A stretch of 64,000 nucleotides of DNA from Variovorax paradoxus (GCF_000834655.1 NZ_JXQQ01000003.1:1-64000), one strand, 5' to 3'; positions 9,697-22,854 are shown, numbered from the stretch's first letter. Numbers and translations are program-made. Notes: generated by a model not told the origin, from the sequence alone.

Positions 9697-11190
9697 ATGA
9701 ATCGCGAAATGTTGATGTTGGTGGATGCGATCTCGCGCGAGAAGAACGTCGAACGTGACGTGGTCTTCGGCGCGGTCGAATCCGCACTGGCGCAAGCCAC
9801 CAAGAAGCTCCATCAGGGCGACGTGGACATCCGCGTGGCGGTCGATCGCGACAGCGGCGACTACGAAACCTTCCGCCGCTGGCACGTCGTTCCGGACGAG
9901 GCCGGCCTGCAGTTGCCCGACCAGGAAATCCTCCTGTTCGAAGCCAAGGAAGAAATGTCGGACATCGAAGTCGGCGAGTACATCGAAGAAGCGGTGGACT
10001 CGGTGCCGATCGGCCGCATCGGCGCCATGGCCGCCAAGCAGGTGATCCTGCAGAAGATCCGCGATGCCGAGCGCGAGATGCTGCTCAACGACTTCATGTC
10101 GCGCGGCGACAAGATCTTCGTGGGCACCGTCAAGCGCCTGGACAAGGGCGACATCATCGTGGAGGCCGGCCGCGTCGAAGGGCGCCTGCGCCGCAGCGAG
10201 ATGATCGCCAAGGAGAACCTGCGCAACGGCGACCGCGTGCGCGCCATGATCATGGAAGTCGACCTGACCCTGCGCGGCGCGCCGATCATCCTGTCGCGCT
10301 CGGCGCCCGAGTTCATGATCGAGCTGTTCCGTCAGGAAGTGCCCGAAATCGAACAAGGCCTCCTCGAAATCAAGAGCTGCGCCCGTGACCCGGGTTCGCG
10401 CGCCAAGATCGCCGTGCTCTCGCACGACAAGCGGGTCGACCCGATCGGCACCTGCGTCGGGGTGCGCGGCACCCGTGTCAACGCCGTCACGAATGAACTC
10501 GCCGGCGAGCGCGTCGACATCGTGCTGTGGAGCGAAGATCCGGCCCAGTTCGTGATCGGCGCCTTGGCCCCGGCCAACGTGTCCTCGATCGTGGTGGACG
10601 AAGAAAAGCACGCCATGGACGTGGTGGTCGACGAGGAAAACCTCGCCATCGCCATCGGCCGCGGCGGCCAGAACGTGCGCCTGGCTTCCGACCTCACCGG
10701 TTGGAAGATCAACATCATGGACGCCAACGAGTCGGCCCAGAAGCAGGCGACCGAAACGGATGCCAGCCGCAAGCTCTTCATGGAAAAGCTCGATGTGGAC
10801 GAAGAAATCGCCGACATCCTGATCTCCGAAGGCTTCAACAGCCTGGAAGAAGTCGCCTATGTGCCGATTTCCGAAATGCTCGAGATCGAAGCGTTCGACG
10901 AAGACACCATCAATGAGCTGCGCTCGCGTGCCAAGGATGCGCTGCTGACCATGGAAATCGCCAAGGAGGAGGGCGTCGAGACCCAGTCGTCGGTATCGCA
11001 GAACCTGCGCGACCTCGAAGGCCTGGACCCCGAGCTGATTCCCAAGTTGGCCGAAGCGGGTGTGAATACCCGTGACGACCTCGCCGACCTCGCGGTCGAT
11101 GAACTCACCGAGATCACCGGCCACAGCGCCGATGACGCCAAAGCCCTCATCTTGAAAGCCCGCGAACATTGGTTCGCCGGCCAAGAGTGA
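9697..11190 (+). CDS. nusA: Transcription termination/antitermination factor NusA
   Basis: NusA binds RNA polymerase and modulates pausing, termination and antitermination. The 497-residue protein has the N-terminal polymerase-binding domain, an S1 domain (about 135-200), two KH domains (about 230-345, including [13 protein letters not shown]) and two acidic C-terminal repeats (about 365-495), the proteobacterial arrangement. The ATG at 9697 has a GAGGAG ribosome site. It lies 16 bp after rimP. Confidence 0.98.
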   Translation: MNREMLMLVDAISREKNVERDVVFGAVESALAQATKKLHQGDVDIRVAVDRDSGDYETFRRWHVVPDEAGLQLPDQEILLFEAKEEMSDIEVGEYIEEAVDSVPIGRIGAMAAKQVILQKIRDAEREMLLNDFMSRGDKIFVGTVKRLDKGDIIVEAGRVEGRLRRSEMIAKENLRNGDRVRAMIMEVDLTLRGAPIILSRSAPEFMIELFRQEVPEIEQGLLEIKSCARDPGSRAKIAVLSHDKRVDPIGTCVGVRGTRVNAVTNELAGERVDIVLWSEDPAQFVIGALAPANVSSIVVDEEKHAMDVVVDEENLAIAIGRGGQNVRLASDLTGWKINIMDANESAQKQATETDASRKLFMEKLDVDEEIADILISEGFNSLEEVAYVPISEMLEIEAFDEDTINELRSRAKDALLTMEIAKEEGVETQSSVSQNLRDLEGLDPELIPKLAEAGVNTRDDLADLAVDELTEITGHSADDAKALILKAREHWFAGQE

Positions 11191-11214
11191 TGGTCATGGA
11201 GGCACGAAACCAAT

Positions 11215-14187
<2,973 letters not shown>

Positions 14188-14222
14188 CGCGCGCCGCGAT
14201 ATCGAACTCATGCCGCGTCGCA

Positions 14223-14258
14223 GCCGTCTTGCCGTACTGATGTACTGCCTTCGACGGC
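14223..14258. repeat. Palindromic hairpin element between infB and rbfA
   Basis: GCCGTC (14223-14228) pairs with GACGGC (14253-14258), and inside it GTAC-TGAT-GTAC forms a second short stem. There is no T tract, so it does not look like an intrinsic terminator. It may be a REP-like intergenic element or an RNA processing and stability hairpin inside the operon. The rest of the 116-bp gap has no open frame of note. Confidence 0.5.
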
Positions 14259-14303
14259 GCGCCTTGCACTGAGCTCGATCTCGCGACGCCAGCGATCGAT
14301 CAA

Positions 14304-14675
14304 ATGCCCAAAAGAAAAGCAGCAGCCCCGAACCGCGCCTTCAAGGTCGCCGATCAGATCCAGCGGGATCTGACGGAGTTGATCGCGCGCGAGTTGAAGG
14401 ACCCGCGCGTGGGCATGGTCACGATCCAGGCGGTCGAGGTCACGCCCGACTATGCGCACGCGAAGATCTACTTCAGCATGCTCACGGGCGACGTCGACGA
14501 GACCACCGCTGCGCTGAACCAGGCCGCAGGGTTCCTGCGCAACGGCCTTTTCAAGCGCCTTCATATCCACACCGTGCCGACGCTGCACTTCCTGTTCGAC
14601 CGCACCACCGAGCGTGCGGCCGACATGAACGCGCTCATCGCGCAGGCTGTCGCTTCCCGCTCGAAAGACGAATAG
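14304..14675 (+). CDS. rbfA: 30S ribosome-binding factor RbfA
   Basis: RbfA is a small KH-fold protein needed for late 30S assembly and cold adaptation. The 123-residue length is typical, and the segments [20 protein letters not shown] and the following [20 protein letters not shown] are diagnostic. It ends 2 bp before truB, in the conserved infB-rbfA-truB order. Confidence 0.97.
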   Translation: MPKRKAAAPNRAFKVADQIQRDLTELIARELKDPRVGMVTIQAVEVTPDYAHAKIYFSMLTGDVDETTAALNQAAGFLRNGLFKRLHIHTVPTLHFLFDRTTERAADMNALIAQAVASRSKDE

Positions 14676-14677
14676 CG

Positions 14678-15646
14678 ATGAATGCGCCACGCACACGGGT
14701 GCAGCGGCGCCCTGTGCATGGGGTGTTGTTGCTCGACAAACCGCTGGGACTCTCCAGCAACCAGGCCTTGCAGAAGGCCAAGTGGTTGCTGCGCGCCGAA
14801 AAAGCGGGCCATACCGGCACGCTCGATCCACTGGCCACCGGCGTGCTGCCGTTGTGCTTCGGTGCGGCCACCAAGTTCAGCCAGCTGCACCTGGACGCCG
14901 ACAAGACCTACGAAGCCACGGCCCGCCTGGGCATCAAGACCTCGACCGGCGATGCCGAAGGCGAGGTGATTGCCGAGCGCCCGGTGCAAGTCACTGCCGA
15001 AGACCTCGTCCGCGCCGAGGCGCAGTTCACCGGCCCGATCCGCCAGGTTCCGCCGATGCACAGCGCGCTCAAGAAGGACGGCAAGGCGCTCTACGAATAC
15101 GCCCGCGAAGGCATCGAGATCGAACGTGCGCCGCGCGACGTGGTGATCCACGCACTGAAGATCACCCAGGCCGCTTCCGAATCTGCGGGCAATGCGATCC
15201 GCATCGTGGCTTCCGTGAGCAAGGGCACCTACATCCGCACGCTGGGCGAAGACCTCGGCGAGGCGCTGGGCTGCGGCGCCCACCTCACGTCGCTGCGCCG
15301 CACGGCCACCGGCGGTTTCGGCGTGGCGCAGTGCATAACGCTCGAGGCGCTCGAAGCCATGGACGAGGATGAGCGGCTGGCCCAGTTGTTGCCTGCCGAA
15401 TCCCTGGTCGAAGGCCACACGATCGTCACGCTCGGCAGCGAAGATGCGGGGCGCTTTTTGTCCGGCCTGCGCCGCCGTGGCCAGTGGGCCGATGCGGACC
15501 ACGTGGCGGTGTTCGGCGACACGCCGCCTGCCTTTCTCGGTACGGCGCACATCGCCGCCAACGAACTGATCCCGGGGCGCTTGCTGAACCCCATCGAAAT
15601 TCAGCAAATTCTTTTGAACGCACAACAGACAGAAGCGACACCATGA
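14678..15646 (+). CDS. truB: tRNA pseudouridine(55) synthase
   Basis: TruB converts U55 of tRNA to pseudouridine. The [18 protein letters not shown] segment and the catalytic motif [15 protein letters not shown] are present, with the nucleophile Asp at residue 50. The 322 residues include the C-terminal PUA-like part. Its stop overlaps the typA start (ATGA at 15643), so the two genes are translationally coupled. Confidence 0.97.
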   Translation: MNAPRTRVQRRPVHGVLLLDKPLGLSSNQALQKAKWLLRAEKAGHTGTLDPLATGVLPLCFGAATKFSQLHLDADKTYEATARLGIKTSTGDAEGEVIAERPVQVTAEDLVRAEAQFTGPIRQVPPMHSALKKDGKALYEYAREGIEIERAPRDVVIHALKITQAASESAGNAIRIVASVSKGTYIRTLGEDLGEALGCGAHLTSLRRTATGGFGVAQCITLEALEAMDEDERLAQLLPAESLVEGHTIVTLGSEDAGRFLSGLRRRGQWADADHVAVFGDTPPAFLGTAHIAANELIPGRLLNPIEIQQILLNAQQTEATP

Positions 15647-17481
15647 GTACCAAGCAAATCCGCAATATCGCCATCATTGCCCACGTGGACCATGGCAAGA
15701 CCACCATGGTCGACCAGCTGCTGCGCCAGTCCGGCACCTTCGCCGAGCACGAGAAGGTCGTCGACACGGTGATGGACAACAACGCCATCGAAAAGGAACG
15801 TGGCATCACGATCCTGGCCAAGAACTGCGCCGTGACTTGGGAAGGCACGCACATCAACATCGTCGACACCCCGGGCCACGCGGACTTCGGCGGAGAAGTG
15901 GAGCGCGCCCTGTCGATGGTCGACGGCGTGGTGCTGCTGATCGACGCGCAGGAAGGCCCGATGCCGCAGACGCGCTTCGTGACCAAGAAGGCGCTGGCCC
16001 TAGGCCTCAAGCCCATCCTGGTCGTGAACAAGGTCGACAAGCCCGGCGCGAACCCCGACAAGGTGGTCAATGCCGCCTTCGACCTGTTCGACAAGCTCGG
16101 CGCGACCGACGAACAACTCGACTTCCCCGTGGTGTATGCCTCGGGCATCAACGGCTGGTCGTCGCTCGAAGAAGGCGCGCCTGGCGAGCAGTGGGGCCCC
16201 GACATGTCGGCCCTGTTCAACACCATCCTGAAGCACGTGCCTTCGCAAAAGGGTGACCCGAACGCGCCGCTGCAACTGCAGATTTCCGCACTCGACTTCT
16301 CGACCTTCGTCGGCCGCATCGGCGTGGGCCGCATCAGCCAGGGCACGCTGCGTCCAATGACCGACGTGCTGGTCATGGAAGGCCCGGACGGCAAGGCCGT
16401 CAAGGGTCGCGTCAACCAGGTGCTGACCTTCCAGGGCCTGGACCGCGTGCAATCGACCGAAGCCGGCCCGGGCGAAATCGTGCTGATCAACGGCATCGCC
16501 GACATCGGCATCGGCGTCACCGTGACCGACAAGGACAACCCAGCGCCGCTGCCCATGCTCAAGGTCGACGAACCGACCCTGACCATGAACTTCTGCGTGA
16601 ACACCAGCCCGCTGGCCGGCCGCGAAGGCAAGTTCGTGACCAGCCGCCAGATCTGGGACCGCCTGCAAAAGGAACTGCAGCACAACGTGGCCCTGCGCGT
16701 GAGCGAGACCGACGAAGAAGGCATCTTCGAAGTCATGGGCCGCGGCGAACTGCACCTGACCATCCTCTTGGAAAACATGCGCCGCGAAGGCTATGAAATG
16801 GCCGTCTCGAAGCCGCGCGTGGTGTTCCGCACCGTGAACGGCGAGAAGCACGAGCCCATCGAAATGGTCACGGCCGACATCGAAGAAGGCCACCAGGGCG
16901 GCGTGATGCAGGCCCTCGGCGAGCGCAAGGGCGAACTGGTCAACATGGAACCGGACGGCCGCGGCCGCGTGCGCCTGGAGTACCGCATTCCGGCGCGTGG
17001 CCTGATCGGCTTCACCAACGAATTCCTGAACCTGACGCGCGGTTCGGGCCTCATCAGCAACATCTTCGACAGCTACGAGGCGCACAAGGGCGACATCGGC
17101 GGCCGCAAGAACGGCGTGCTGATCTCGATGGACGACGGTGAAATCTTCACCTATGCCCTGGGCAAGCTGGACGACCGCGGCCGCATGTTCGTGAAGGCGA
17201 ACGATCCGGTGTACGAAGGCATGATCGTGGGCATCCACAGCCGCGACAACGACCTGGTCGTGAACGCCACGCGTACCAAGCAGCTGACCAACTTCCGCGT
17301 GAGCGGCAAGGAAGACGCGATCAAGATCACGCCCCCGATCGACCTCACGCTGGAATACGGCGTCGAGTTCATCGAGGACGACGAGCTGGTCGAAATCACG
17401 CCCAAGAGCGTGCGCCTGCGCAAGCGCTTCCTGAAGGAAAACGAGCGCAAGCGCGCCGGCCGCGAAACGCAATCCGCCTGA
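15643..17481 (+). CDS. typA: Ribosome-associated translational GTPase TypA/BipA
   Basis: TypA (BipA) is an EF-G-like GTPase involved in 50S assembly and in stress or cold adaptation. The 612-residue protein starts with [20 protein letters not shown] (G1), with switch [19 protein letters not shown] (G3) and [10 protein letters not shown] (G4). The EF-G-like domains and the TypA-specific C-terminal domain follow. I start it at the ATG overlapping the truB stop, which gives the expected N-terminus; an open frame upstream is only truB in another frame. Confidence 0.97.
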   Translation: MSTKQIRNIAIIAHVDHGKTTMVDQLLRQSGTFAEHEKVVDTVMDNNAIEKERGITILAKNCAVTWEGTHINIVDTPGHADFGGEVERALSMVDGVVLLIDAQEGPMPQTRFVTKKALALGLKPILVVNKVDKPGANPDKVVNAAFDLFDKLGATDEQLDFPVVYASGINGWSSLEEGAPGEQWGPDMSALFNTILKHVPSQKGDPNAPLQLQISALDFSTFVGRIGVGRISQGTLRPMTDVLVMEGPDGKAVKGRVNQVLTFQGLDRVQSTEAGPGEIVLINGIADIGIGVTVTDKDNPAPLPMLKVDEPTLTMNFCVNTSPLAGREGKFVTSRQIWDRLQKELQHNVALRVSETDEEGIFEVMGRGELHLTILLENMRREGYEMAVSKPRVVFRTVNGEKHEPIEMVTADIEEGHQGGVMQALGERKGELVNMEPDGRGRVRLEYRIPARGLIGFTNEFLNLTRGSGLISNIFDSYEAHKGDIGGRKNGVLISMDDGEIFTYALGKLDDRGRMFVKANDPVYEGMIVGIHSRDNDLVVNATRTKQLTNFRVSGKEDAIKITPPIDLTLEYGVEFIEDDELVEITPKSVRLRKRFLKENERKRAGRETQSA

Positions 17482-17547
17482 ACGTGCATCTCCAGCGGGG
17501 CCGTGGCGGGGTGACTCGCGCGTTGCCCGGCTGAGGCACGGCATTTC

Positions 17548-18468
17548 ATGCGCCTGACGCACGGCGGGGCTGTGTGGCTGATGGTCGTCGTGACCCTGAT
17601 GTGGGCCACGGCGGGCGTCGTCACACGGCACCTTGCAGAGGCGCACAGCTTCGAGATCACCTTCTGGCGCAGCCTCTTCACGACGCTGGCGCTGCTGGTG
17701 ATCTTGCCGCTTTGGCGCGGGCGCGCCGTGTTCTCGCAGCTGCGCAGCGGCGGGCGCGAACTGTGGATCTCGGGCGTCTGCTGGGCCGTGATGTTCACGG
17801 CCTTCATGGTGGCGCTCACGATGGCCTCGACGGCGAGCGTGCTGGTCACGATGTCGCTCGGGCCGCTGCTCACCGCGCTCGCGGCGCGCGTCTTCATCGG
17901 TCACCGTCTTCCTGTCCGCACCTGGGCGGCCATCGTGGTGGCCGGGTTGGGCATCGGCTGGATGTACGGCACGCAGCTGATGCAGGGTGGCGCGGGCGGC
18001 TCCGTGCTCGGAACCCTCGTTGCGCTGTGCGTGCCGATTGCCGGGGCGACCAACTGGACCGTCGTGCAGCACGCGCACGCCAAGGGGCATGACATCGACC
18101 TGGTTCCCGCGGTGCTGATCGGCGCCGTGCTCACCGTCTTGTTCACCTTGCCTTTTGCCTTGCCGTTCCAGGCGAGCGCGCACGATCTTGGGTTGTTGGC
18201 CTTCCTGGGTGTGTTCCAGCTCGCGATTCCGTGCGTGCTGTCCGTGCTGTGCGCGCAGGTGCTGAAAGCGCCCGAAGTGGCCCTGCTGGCCTTGCTCGAA
18301 GTGATCTTCGGCATCGCGCTGGCCTGGATCGGCGCAGGCGAGGATCCCGCCGCGAGCGTGTTGACCGGCGGTGCGCTGGTCATCGGCGCGCTGGTGTTCA
18401 ACGAGCTGCTCGCGCTGCGCGGGCGCCGCACGACGGTGGCCGACACCGCAGTGCCGGGCGCGCACTAG
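17548..18468 (+). CDS. EamA/DMT-family permease
   Basis: A 306-residue integral membrane protein with about ten hydrophobic segments in two repeated halves, the EamA (drug/metabolite transporter) architecture. The first EamA copy runs about 10-140 and the second about 155-290. Substrate unknown. It begins 66 bp after typA on the same strand and converges with the unknown gene at 18481. Confidence 0.88.
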   Translation: MRLTHGGAVWLMVVVTLMWATAGVVTRHLAEAHSFEITFWRSLFTTLALLVILPLWRGRAVFSQLRSGGRELWISGVCWAVMFTAFMVALTMASTASVLVTMSLGPLLTALAARVFIGHRLPVRTWAAIVVAGLGIGWMYGTQLMQGGAGGSVLGTLVALCVPIAGATNWTVVQHAHAKGHDIDLVPAVLIGAVLTVLFTLPFALPFQASAHDLGLLAFLGVFQLAIPCVLSVLCAQVLKAPEVALLALLEVIFGIALAWIGAGEDPAASVLTGGALVIGALVFNELLALRGRRTTVADTAVPGAH

Positions 18469-18480
18469 GCGCCCCAAGAC

Positions 18481-19923
18481 CTATTCGGGCACCGCAACGG
18501 CGTCCGTCACGCCCAGGCTGATCAGCCGGGCTTCCGTCACCGCTTGGGTAAAGCGCTTGGCAAAGTCGTCGCTCATGCGCCAGGTGCCGTTGTCCTGCAC
18601 GAAGGTGAACTCGCCGGTCAGCGGCAGCGACTGCGCGCGGCCGATGGTGGCCAGCAGGCTGTCGGTGTATTCGACGACCAGCGGACAGACCCGGCCCGCA
18701 CCGTCTTCATGCACGCGGCAGGGGCCGGCGGGCTCGAAGTCGGCGATCTCGCGCTCGCGGTCGGCGTCGGTGACCACGAGCCCCGCTGTGGAACGCTGGC
18801 GGGCGCGCTGGCGTTCGAGCTGGCGCTGAAGCATCGCTGCGGCTGGAGAACTCGACTGCACGGCGGTCACGCCGTCGCGGAAGGCCTTCTCCGCGGCCGC
18901 GCGCCCGATGGGCTCGGCGTTGTAGAGCGGCTTGCCTTTGGCATCCAGGTTGCCGAAGCGGGCCTCCACGATGGCCGGGTTGGCGCCGCGCACCGTCATC
19001 TTGTCGTCGTTGGCAGAGGCCGGGCCGATCGTGTACGCGATCGACTTGGTCTCGTCGCCCCGGGCCATCGTCGCCATGCAGCCACGGATGCGCTCGTCCT
19101 TGCGGTAGCCGATTTCGCGCAACCCGCTCAGGGTGGGGATGCCGACTTCGCGCAGGCCCTGGGTGCGCGCATCGATCGACGCGCGGAGCATCAGCCCCTG
19201 CAGCGTCTTGCGGGTGGCGTCGGCGTTGCAGGCCGGCACGCCCTCCGGTGCGAAGAAGTACCAGCCGAAACCGCCCACGACCGCCAGCGTGACCAGCCGG
19301 GAAAGCCAGGTGCCACGGCGGCGCTTTCCCTGCGCAGCAGCCTGCCACGCACCGGTCGATTTTTCGTCGGCCTCGATTTCCTCCTGCGCCTCGGCCACGA
19401 TGCGGGCGCGGTCTGCCGCCATGGCAAAGGCCGGCTCGGCCGCGACCTCGGCGCGCGTTGCCTCGAACAATTCCTTCTCGAGCGGGCCGTCGATCACCAT
19501 CCAGGCCAGCGTGGCGGCCGGTGCGGCGGGCACGCTGCCGACGAGCGGGGTTTCCTCGAAGGACATGTCCCGCGTCTCGGCATCGACAAGGCCGTAGTTG
19601 AAGAGCGCGTTCACTGCCTCTTGCGTGATGCCGCGGTCGCCAATCTCGACGAGATCCTCGGCGTCGTAAGCGATGTCCGCTGCATCGTCGGCGGTGGCGA
19701 CGGGCGGCGAGGCTTCCTCGAGCCGTTCGACGGCTGCGTCGATTTCTTCCTGGGTGACGAGGCCCTTGACGCACATCCATGCCAGCGCGTGCGCGGGGCC
19801 GGGAATCGGCGGAAGCGTGGCGGCTTCGGGATGGGCAAGCACGGCGTCGTGCTGCGCGTCGGTGATCAGGCCGTGGGAGAGAAGGGCGAGGAACGCATCC
19901 GGATTCGCAGCTGCAGGATTCAT
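18481..19923 (-). CDS. Unknown single-pass membrane protein with N-terminal repeats
   Basis: I do not recognise a family. The 480-residue product has four related stretches of about 20 residues in its first 160 residues (near 11-30, 48-67, 104-123 and 139-158), each with an aromatic or leucine-rich helix followed by a GLxT/GLxD-like turn. A basic patch (KRRRG, 200-204) precedes one membrane helix (about 208-224), and a 250-residue C-terminal domain lies beyond it. By the positive-inside rule the repeats are cytoplasmic and the C-terminal domain periplasmic. Four cysteines (C231, C276, C407, C416) fall in this outer part and could form disulfides. I use the ATG at 19923; a TTG 33 bp upstream is less likely. 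Confidence 0.8.
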   Translation of the reverse strand: MNPAAANPDAFLALLSHGLITDAQHDAVLAHPEAATLPPIPGPAHALAWMCVKGLVTQEEIDAAVERLEEASPPVATADDAADIAYDAEDLVEIGDRGITQEAVNALFNYGLVDAETRDMSFEETPLVGSVPAAPAATLAWMVIDGPLEKELFEATRAEVAAEPAFAMAADRARIVAEAQEEIEADEKSTGAWQAAAQGKRRRGTWLSRLVTLAVVGGFGWYFFAPEGVPACNADATRKTLQGLMLRASIDARTQGLREVGIPTLSGLREIGYRKDERIRGCMATMARGDETKSIAYTIGPASANDDKMTVRGANPAIVEARFGNLDAKGKPLYNAEPIGRAAAEKAFRDGVTAVQSSSPAAAMLQRQLERQRARQRSTAGLVVTDADREREIADFEPAGPCRVHEDGAGRVCPLVVEYTDSLLATIGRAQSLPLTGEFTFVQDNGTWRMSDDFAKRFTQAVTEARLISLGVTDAVAVPE

Positions 19924-19954
19924 GCGGCGATTCTGCCGTGGCGCACGCACCAAC

Positions 19955-19982
19955 AAAAAAGGCCCCGGCGTGAGCCGGAGCC
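19955..19982 (-). terminator. Intrinsic terminator after the sigma-factor operon
   Basis: Read on the minus strand, a 9-bp stem with one G-U pair (19974-19982 with 19961-19969) and a 4-base loop is followed by six T. It lies just downstream of the lipoprotein gene ending at 20010 and so marks the end of the 22252-20010 gene group. Confidence 0.85.
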
Positions 19983-20009
19983 TTTGCGATCAGCTGACCA
20001 TCGTGCCGG

Positions 20010-20402
20010 TCAGGGGCGGGCGATCTTCCAGTTGCCGCCGACGCCGTCGCCGGTCTTGTCGCCCGGCTTGGCATCCTTGGCCCAGTAGTACAGCGGCCAG
20101 CCCTTGTAGGCCCATTGGCGCTTGCCGTCTTCGCGAATGATGATGGTGTAGCCGCCGATAGGCTTGGCGGTCGCGGCCACGGGGAGCGGCGGCCAGTTGG
20201 CAGCGCACTGGGCGTTGCAGGCGGAGGTGCCGGCGCCGGACGTGTCCTTGGTGAAGGTGTAGAGCGTCATGCCGTTCGGTCCGACCAGCACGCCGTCGGC
20301 AGTGCGGGTAGGCGTGTCGGGCGCGCTGGCGGTCTTGTTGGACATGCCGCCGCAGCCGGCGAGCAGGGCCGCCGCGAGGATCGAGGCGCTGAGCAATTTC
20401 AT
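20010..20402 (-). CDS. COG4315-type secreted lipoprotein
   Basis: The 130-residue protein has a lipoprotein signal (LLAGC, lipidated Cys17). The mature domain is of the COG4315 type (Pfam Lipoprotein_15, 'secreted repeat'): GMTLYTFTKD, the cysteine pair in SACNAQCAANWPP, and YKGWPLYYWAKD followed by GDGVGGNWK. Biochemical function is unknown; homologues are often beside ECF sigma factors. A close paralogue is encoded at 21863-22252, on the other side of the sigma/anti-sigma pair. Confidence 0.87.
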   Translation of the reverse strand: MKLLSASILAAALLAGCGGMSNKTASAPDTPTRTADGVLVGPNGMTLYTFTKDTSGAGTSACNAQCAANWPPLPVAATAKPIGGYTIIIREDGKRQWAYKGWPLYYWAKDAKPGDKTGDGVGGNWKIARP

Positions 20403-20474
20403 GCAGTTTCTCCTTCAGTTGAAAAATCGCGAAAACAGGCAAGTGGTTGCGCGACCCGGCAGTTTATGCCGGGC

Positions 20475-21305
20475 TTACGACAAATCGCGGTAGGCAAGGG
20501 TCGCGAGTTTCAGCAAAACATCACGCGGCAACCTGCCTGCAACGGCATAGCCGAAGCCTTGGTCGACCCAGTAGAAGCTGGGCACCGGGCCCTCCGAGGT
20601 GAACCGGAAGGCGGTTTCGCGCGCGGCCGGCGAATCCGGGGCGCGAGCGTCGAGGGTGCCGATGTAGAGGGTGACGCGCTCGCCCGCGGTGTCCTCGAAC
20701 ATGAACTGGGCACGCGCACCGGTTTCCCCAGGCAGCAGGCGGCCGCCCACGAGCGTGTAGCCCAGGGTGCTCAGGTCGGGCACCTTGAGCGGCCGGTCCA
20801 GGCGCTTCGAGAGCCACTGCACGAGGTGCTGCTGTTCGGAGGCGGCCACTTCGACCGGGTGCCTTTTCTCGGGTGCGTAGACGACATGGGCGATCGACGC
20901 GTCGTGCACGAATTCGCGCATCGCAGGTGCCTTGGCCAATTGAGTCGATGGCGTGCGCGATGCCGACCATTGCGCGTTGCCGAGCCAGCCCGCCGCAAAG
21001 GCGACGAGCACGCCGGCCGCGATGCCGCTCCAGCGCACCCAGTTGCCGCGCTGCGCCTGCCGGGGCAGATGGCGCTCGAGCGCGCTCGTCAGCGGCGCCG
21101 GAATGGGTTCGTCCAGCAACTCGCCGTGCAGGCGGCGCAGGGCATCGCGCTGCGTGTGCCAGGCCGCCACCTTTGCGGCCATGGCCGGGTCGCGCGCCAG
21201 GGCCTCTTCGACGGCGGTGCGGCGGTCCGGCGCAAGCTGGCCGTCGACCAGGGCGTGCAGTTCGTCGTCGGTGACGTCGGTGGAGGGCGGGGCGGGGCGG
21301 TTCAT
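20475..21305 (-). CDS. Membrane-anchored anti-sigma factor
   Basis: A 276-residue protein with the layout of an ECF anti-sigma factor: an acidic N-terminal helical domain (residues 10-65, starting VTDDELHALVDGQL), one membrane helix (about 91-109) and a periplasmic domain of about 165 residues. The zinc-binding HxxxCxxC motif of ZAS-type anti-sigmas is absent. It should hold the adjacent sigma factor inactive until a periplasmic signal arrives. It starts 16 bp after the sigma gene. Confidence 0.88.
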   Translation of the reverse strand: MNRPAPPSTDVTDDELHALVDGQLAPDRRTAVEEALARDPAMAAKVAAWHTQRDALRRLHGELLDEPIPAPLTSALERHLPRQAQRGNWVRWSGIAAGVLVAFAAGWLGNAQWSASRTPSTQLAKAPAMREFVHDASIAHVVYAPEKRHPVEVAASEQQHLVQWLSKRLDRPLKVPDLSTLGYTLVGGRLLPGETGARAQFMFEDTAGERVTLYIGTLDARAPDSPAARETAFRFTSEGPVPSFYWVDQGFGYAVAGRLPRDVLLKLATLAYRDLS

Positions 21306-21321
21306 GGTGCGGCGGCGGGTT

Positions 21322-21837
21322 TCACTTCAGGCGGCGCAGGCCGGGGCGGTTCGGGGCGGCGGCGCCGTCCAGCAGCTCCTGCAGCCGCACGCGGGCGCGC
21401 GAGAGGCGCGACATCACGGTGCCTGCGGGAATGCCCAGCACCTTCGCGACTTCGGCGTAGGACAGGTCTTCGAGCGTCACGAGGAGCAGCACGGCGCGCT
21501 GCTCCTCGGGCAGTTGCATGAGGCAGCGCTGCAGGTCGAGGCTCGCGCCCTGGTCGCGCCCCGGGTCGATGCCGCCTTGCAGCTCGTGCGTGGCATCGTC
21601 GAGCGGCACCACGCTGTGCGGTGGCGGGGTGCGCCGCACCTGGCTCGCGAAGATGTTGTGCATGACCGTGAAGAGCCATGCGCGCAGGTCGCTCCCCACC
21701 ACCCAGAGCCGCCACTTGCTGCAGGCCCGCTCGAGGGTGTCCTGCACCAGGTCGTCGGCCGCCCACGTGTTGCCCGTGAGCGCGCGCGCATAGCGGCGCA
21801 GGCTCGGGATGTGATCGACCAGCAGGCGGGCGTCCAT
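21322..21837 (-). CDS. ECF-family RNA polymerase sigma factor
   Basis: The 171-residue protein carries sigma region 2 (about 8-72, with the DDLVQDTLERAC core-binding helix) and region 4 (about 105-155, with LSYAEVAKVLGIPAGTVMSR as the helix-turn-helix). Region 3 is absent, as expected for an ECF sigma. It lies between one COG4315 gene and the anti-sigma gene on the same strand, so it probably drives its own locus. The stress it answers is not visible. Confidence 0.93.
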   Translation of the reverse strand: MDARLLVDHIPSLRRYARALTGNTWAADDLVQDTLERACSKWRLWVVGSDLRAWLFTVMHNIFASQVRRTPPPHSVVPLDDATHELQGGIDPGRDQGASLDLQRCLMQLPEEQRAVLLLVTLEDLSYAEVAKVLGIPAGTVMSRLSRARVRLQELLDGAAAPNRPGLRRLK

Positions 21838-21862
21838 GAATCGATGGAGGGCGCGTGCAGGG

Positions 21863-22252
21863 TCAGGGCTTGGCGGTCTTCCAGTTGCCGCCCACGCCGT
21901 CGCCGGTCTTGTCGCCCGGCTTGGTGTCCTTCACCCAGTAGTACAGCGGCCAGCCCTTGGCGGCCCATTGCTTCTTGCCGTCGTCGCGCGTGACGATGGT
22001 GAAGTCGCCGCTCGGCTTGTCGCTGTCGGCCGCCATGAAGGGCGGCCAGTTGGTGGCGCAGCCGCCGTTGCAGGCCGACTTGCCGTTGCCGGCAGTGTCT
22101 TTCTCGAAGGTGTAGAGCGTCATGCCGTTCGCGCCGACCAGCGCGCCGTCGGCAGTCTTGGGCTGGGCGAATGCGGGGAGGGCGAGCAGGCTGCCGAGCA
22201 GCGCGGCGGCGATGCCGACGGAGGAAATGCGAGAAGCGCGAAATGGCGACAT
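21863..22252 (-). CDS. COG4315-type secreted protein (first copy)
   Basis: Paralogue of the lipoprotein at 20010-20402, 129 residues from the ATG at 22252, which has an AGGAG ribosome site. This copy has an ordinary signal peptide (cleavage near AFA-QP) in place of a lipobox, so it is probably free in the periplasm. The core is conserved: GMTLYTFEKDTAGNGKSAC, CATNWPP, KGWPLYYWVKD, GDGVGGNWK. It is the first gene of the four-gene group ending at the 19955 terminator. Confidence 0.87.
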   Translation of the reverse strand: MSPFRASRISSVGIAAALLGSLLALPAFAQPKTADGALVGANGMTLYTFEKDTAGNGKSACNGGCATNWPPFMAADSDKPSGDFTIVTRDDGKKQWAAKGWPLYYWVKDTKPGDKTGDGVGGNWKTAKP

Positions 22253-22346
22253 GGAAGACTCCTGAGGTTGGATGGCACCGGAAATCCGATGACACCGCAC
22301 AAACGCCTGCAGAGCGCGTTTTATTCCATGCCGCGCAAAAAAATAA

Positions 22347-22823
22347 CTAGCGGCTGCGGCTCTTCATCGCGCGCTCGACCTCGCGCTTGCCTTCGCGGTC
22401 CTTGATGGTGTCGCGCTTGTCGTGCTCGGCCTTGCCCTTGGCAAGCGCGATGTCGCATTTGACCTTGCCGGCCTTCCAGTGCAGGTTGAGCGGCACCAGC
22501 GTGTAGCCCTTTTGCTCGACCTTCCCCACCAGCCGGCGGATTTCTTCCTTGTGCAGCAGCAGCTTCTTGGTTCGGATGGAGTCGGGGTTGACGTGCGTCG
22601 AGGCGCTCTTGAGCGGGTTGATCTGCAGGCCCACGACGTAGAGTTCGCCGTCGCGGATCACGACGTAGCCGTCGGTCAGCTGCACCTTGCCTTCGCGCAG
22701 CGACTTGACTTCCCAGCCTTCGAGCACCATGCCGGCCTCGAAGCGTTCTTCGAAGAAATAGTTGTACGCGGCCTTCTTGTTGTCGGCGATGCGGGAGGAG
22801 GTATCTTGTTTCTTTGTGGCCAT
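22347..22823 (-). CDS. smpB: SsrA-binding protein SmpB
   Basis: SmpB binds tmRNA and delivers it to stalled ribosomes for trans-translation. The 158-residue protein has [20 protein letters not shown] near the N-terminus and the basic C-terminal tail ([18 protein letters not shown]) that enters the ribosome. No tmRNA gene was seen in the window. It is divergent from ratA with 62 bp between the starts. Confidence 0.97.
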   Translation of the reverse strand: MATKKQDTSSRIADNKKAAYNYFFEERFEAGMVLEGWEVKSLREGKVQLTDGYVVIRDGELYVVGLQINPLKSASTHVNPDSIRTKKLLLHKEEIRRLVGKVEQKGYTLVPLNLHWKAGKVKCDIALAKGKAEHDKRDTIKDREGKREVERAMKSRSR

Positions 22824-22854
22824 GGCTCGGGAAGGTGGGGGCGCATGGCTTCAA

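Noticed and set aside
22320..22346. A T-rich stretch after smpB (minus strand) considered as an intrinsic terminator.
   Set aside because: The T run comes before the GC-rich part in the direction of smpB transcription, so it lacks terminator order.
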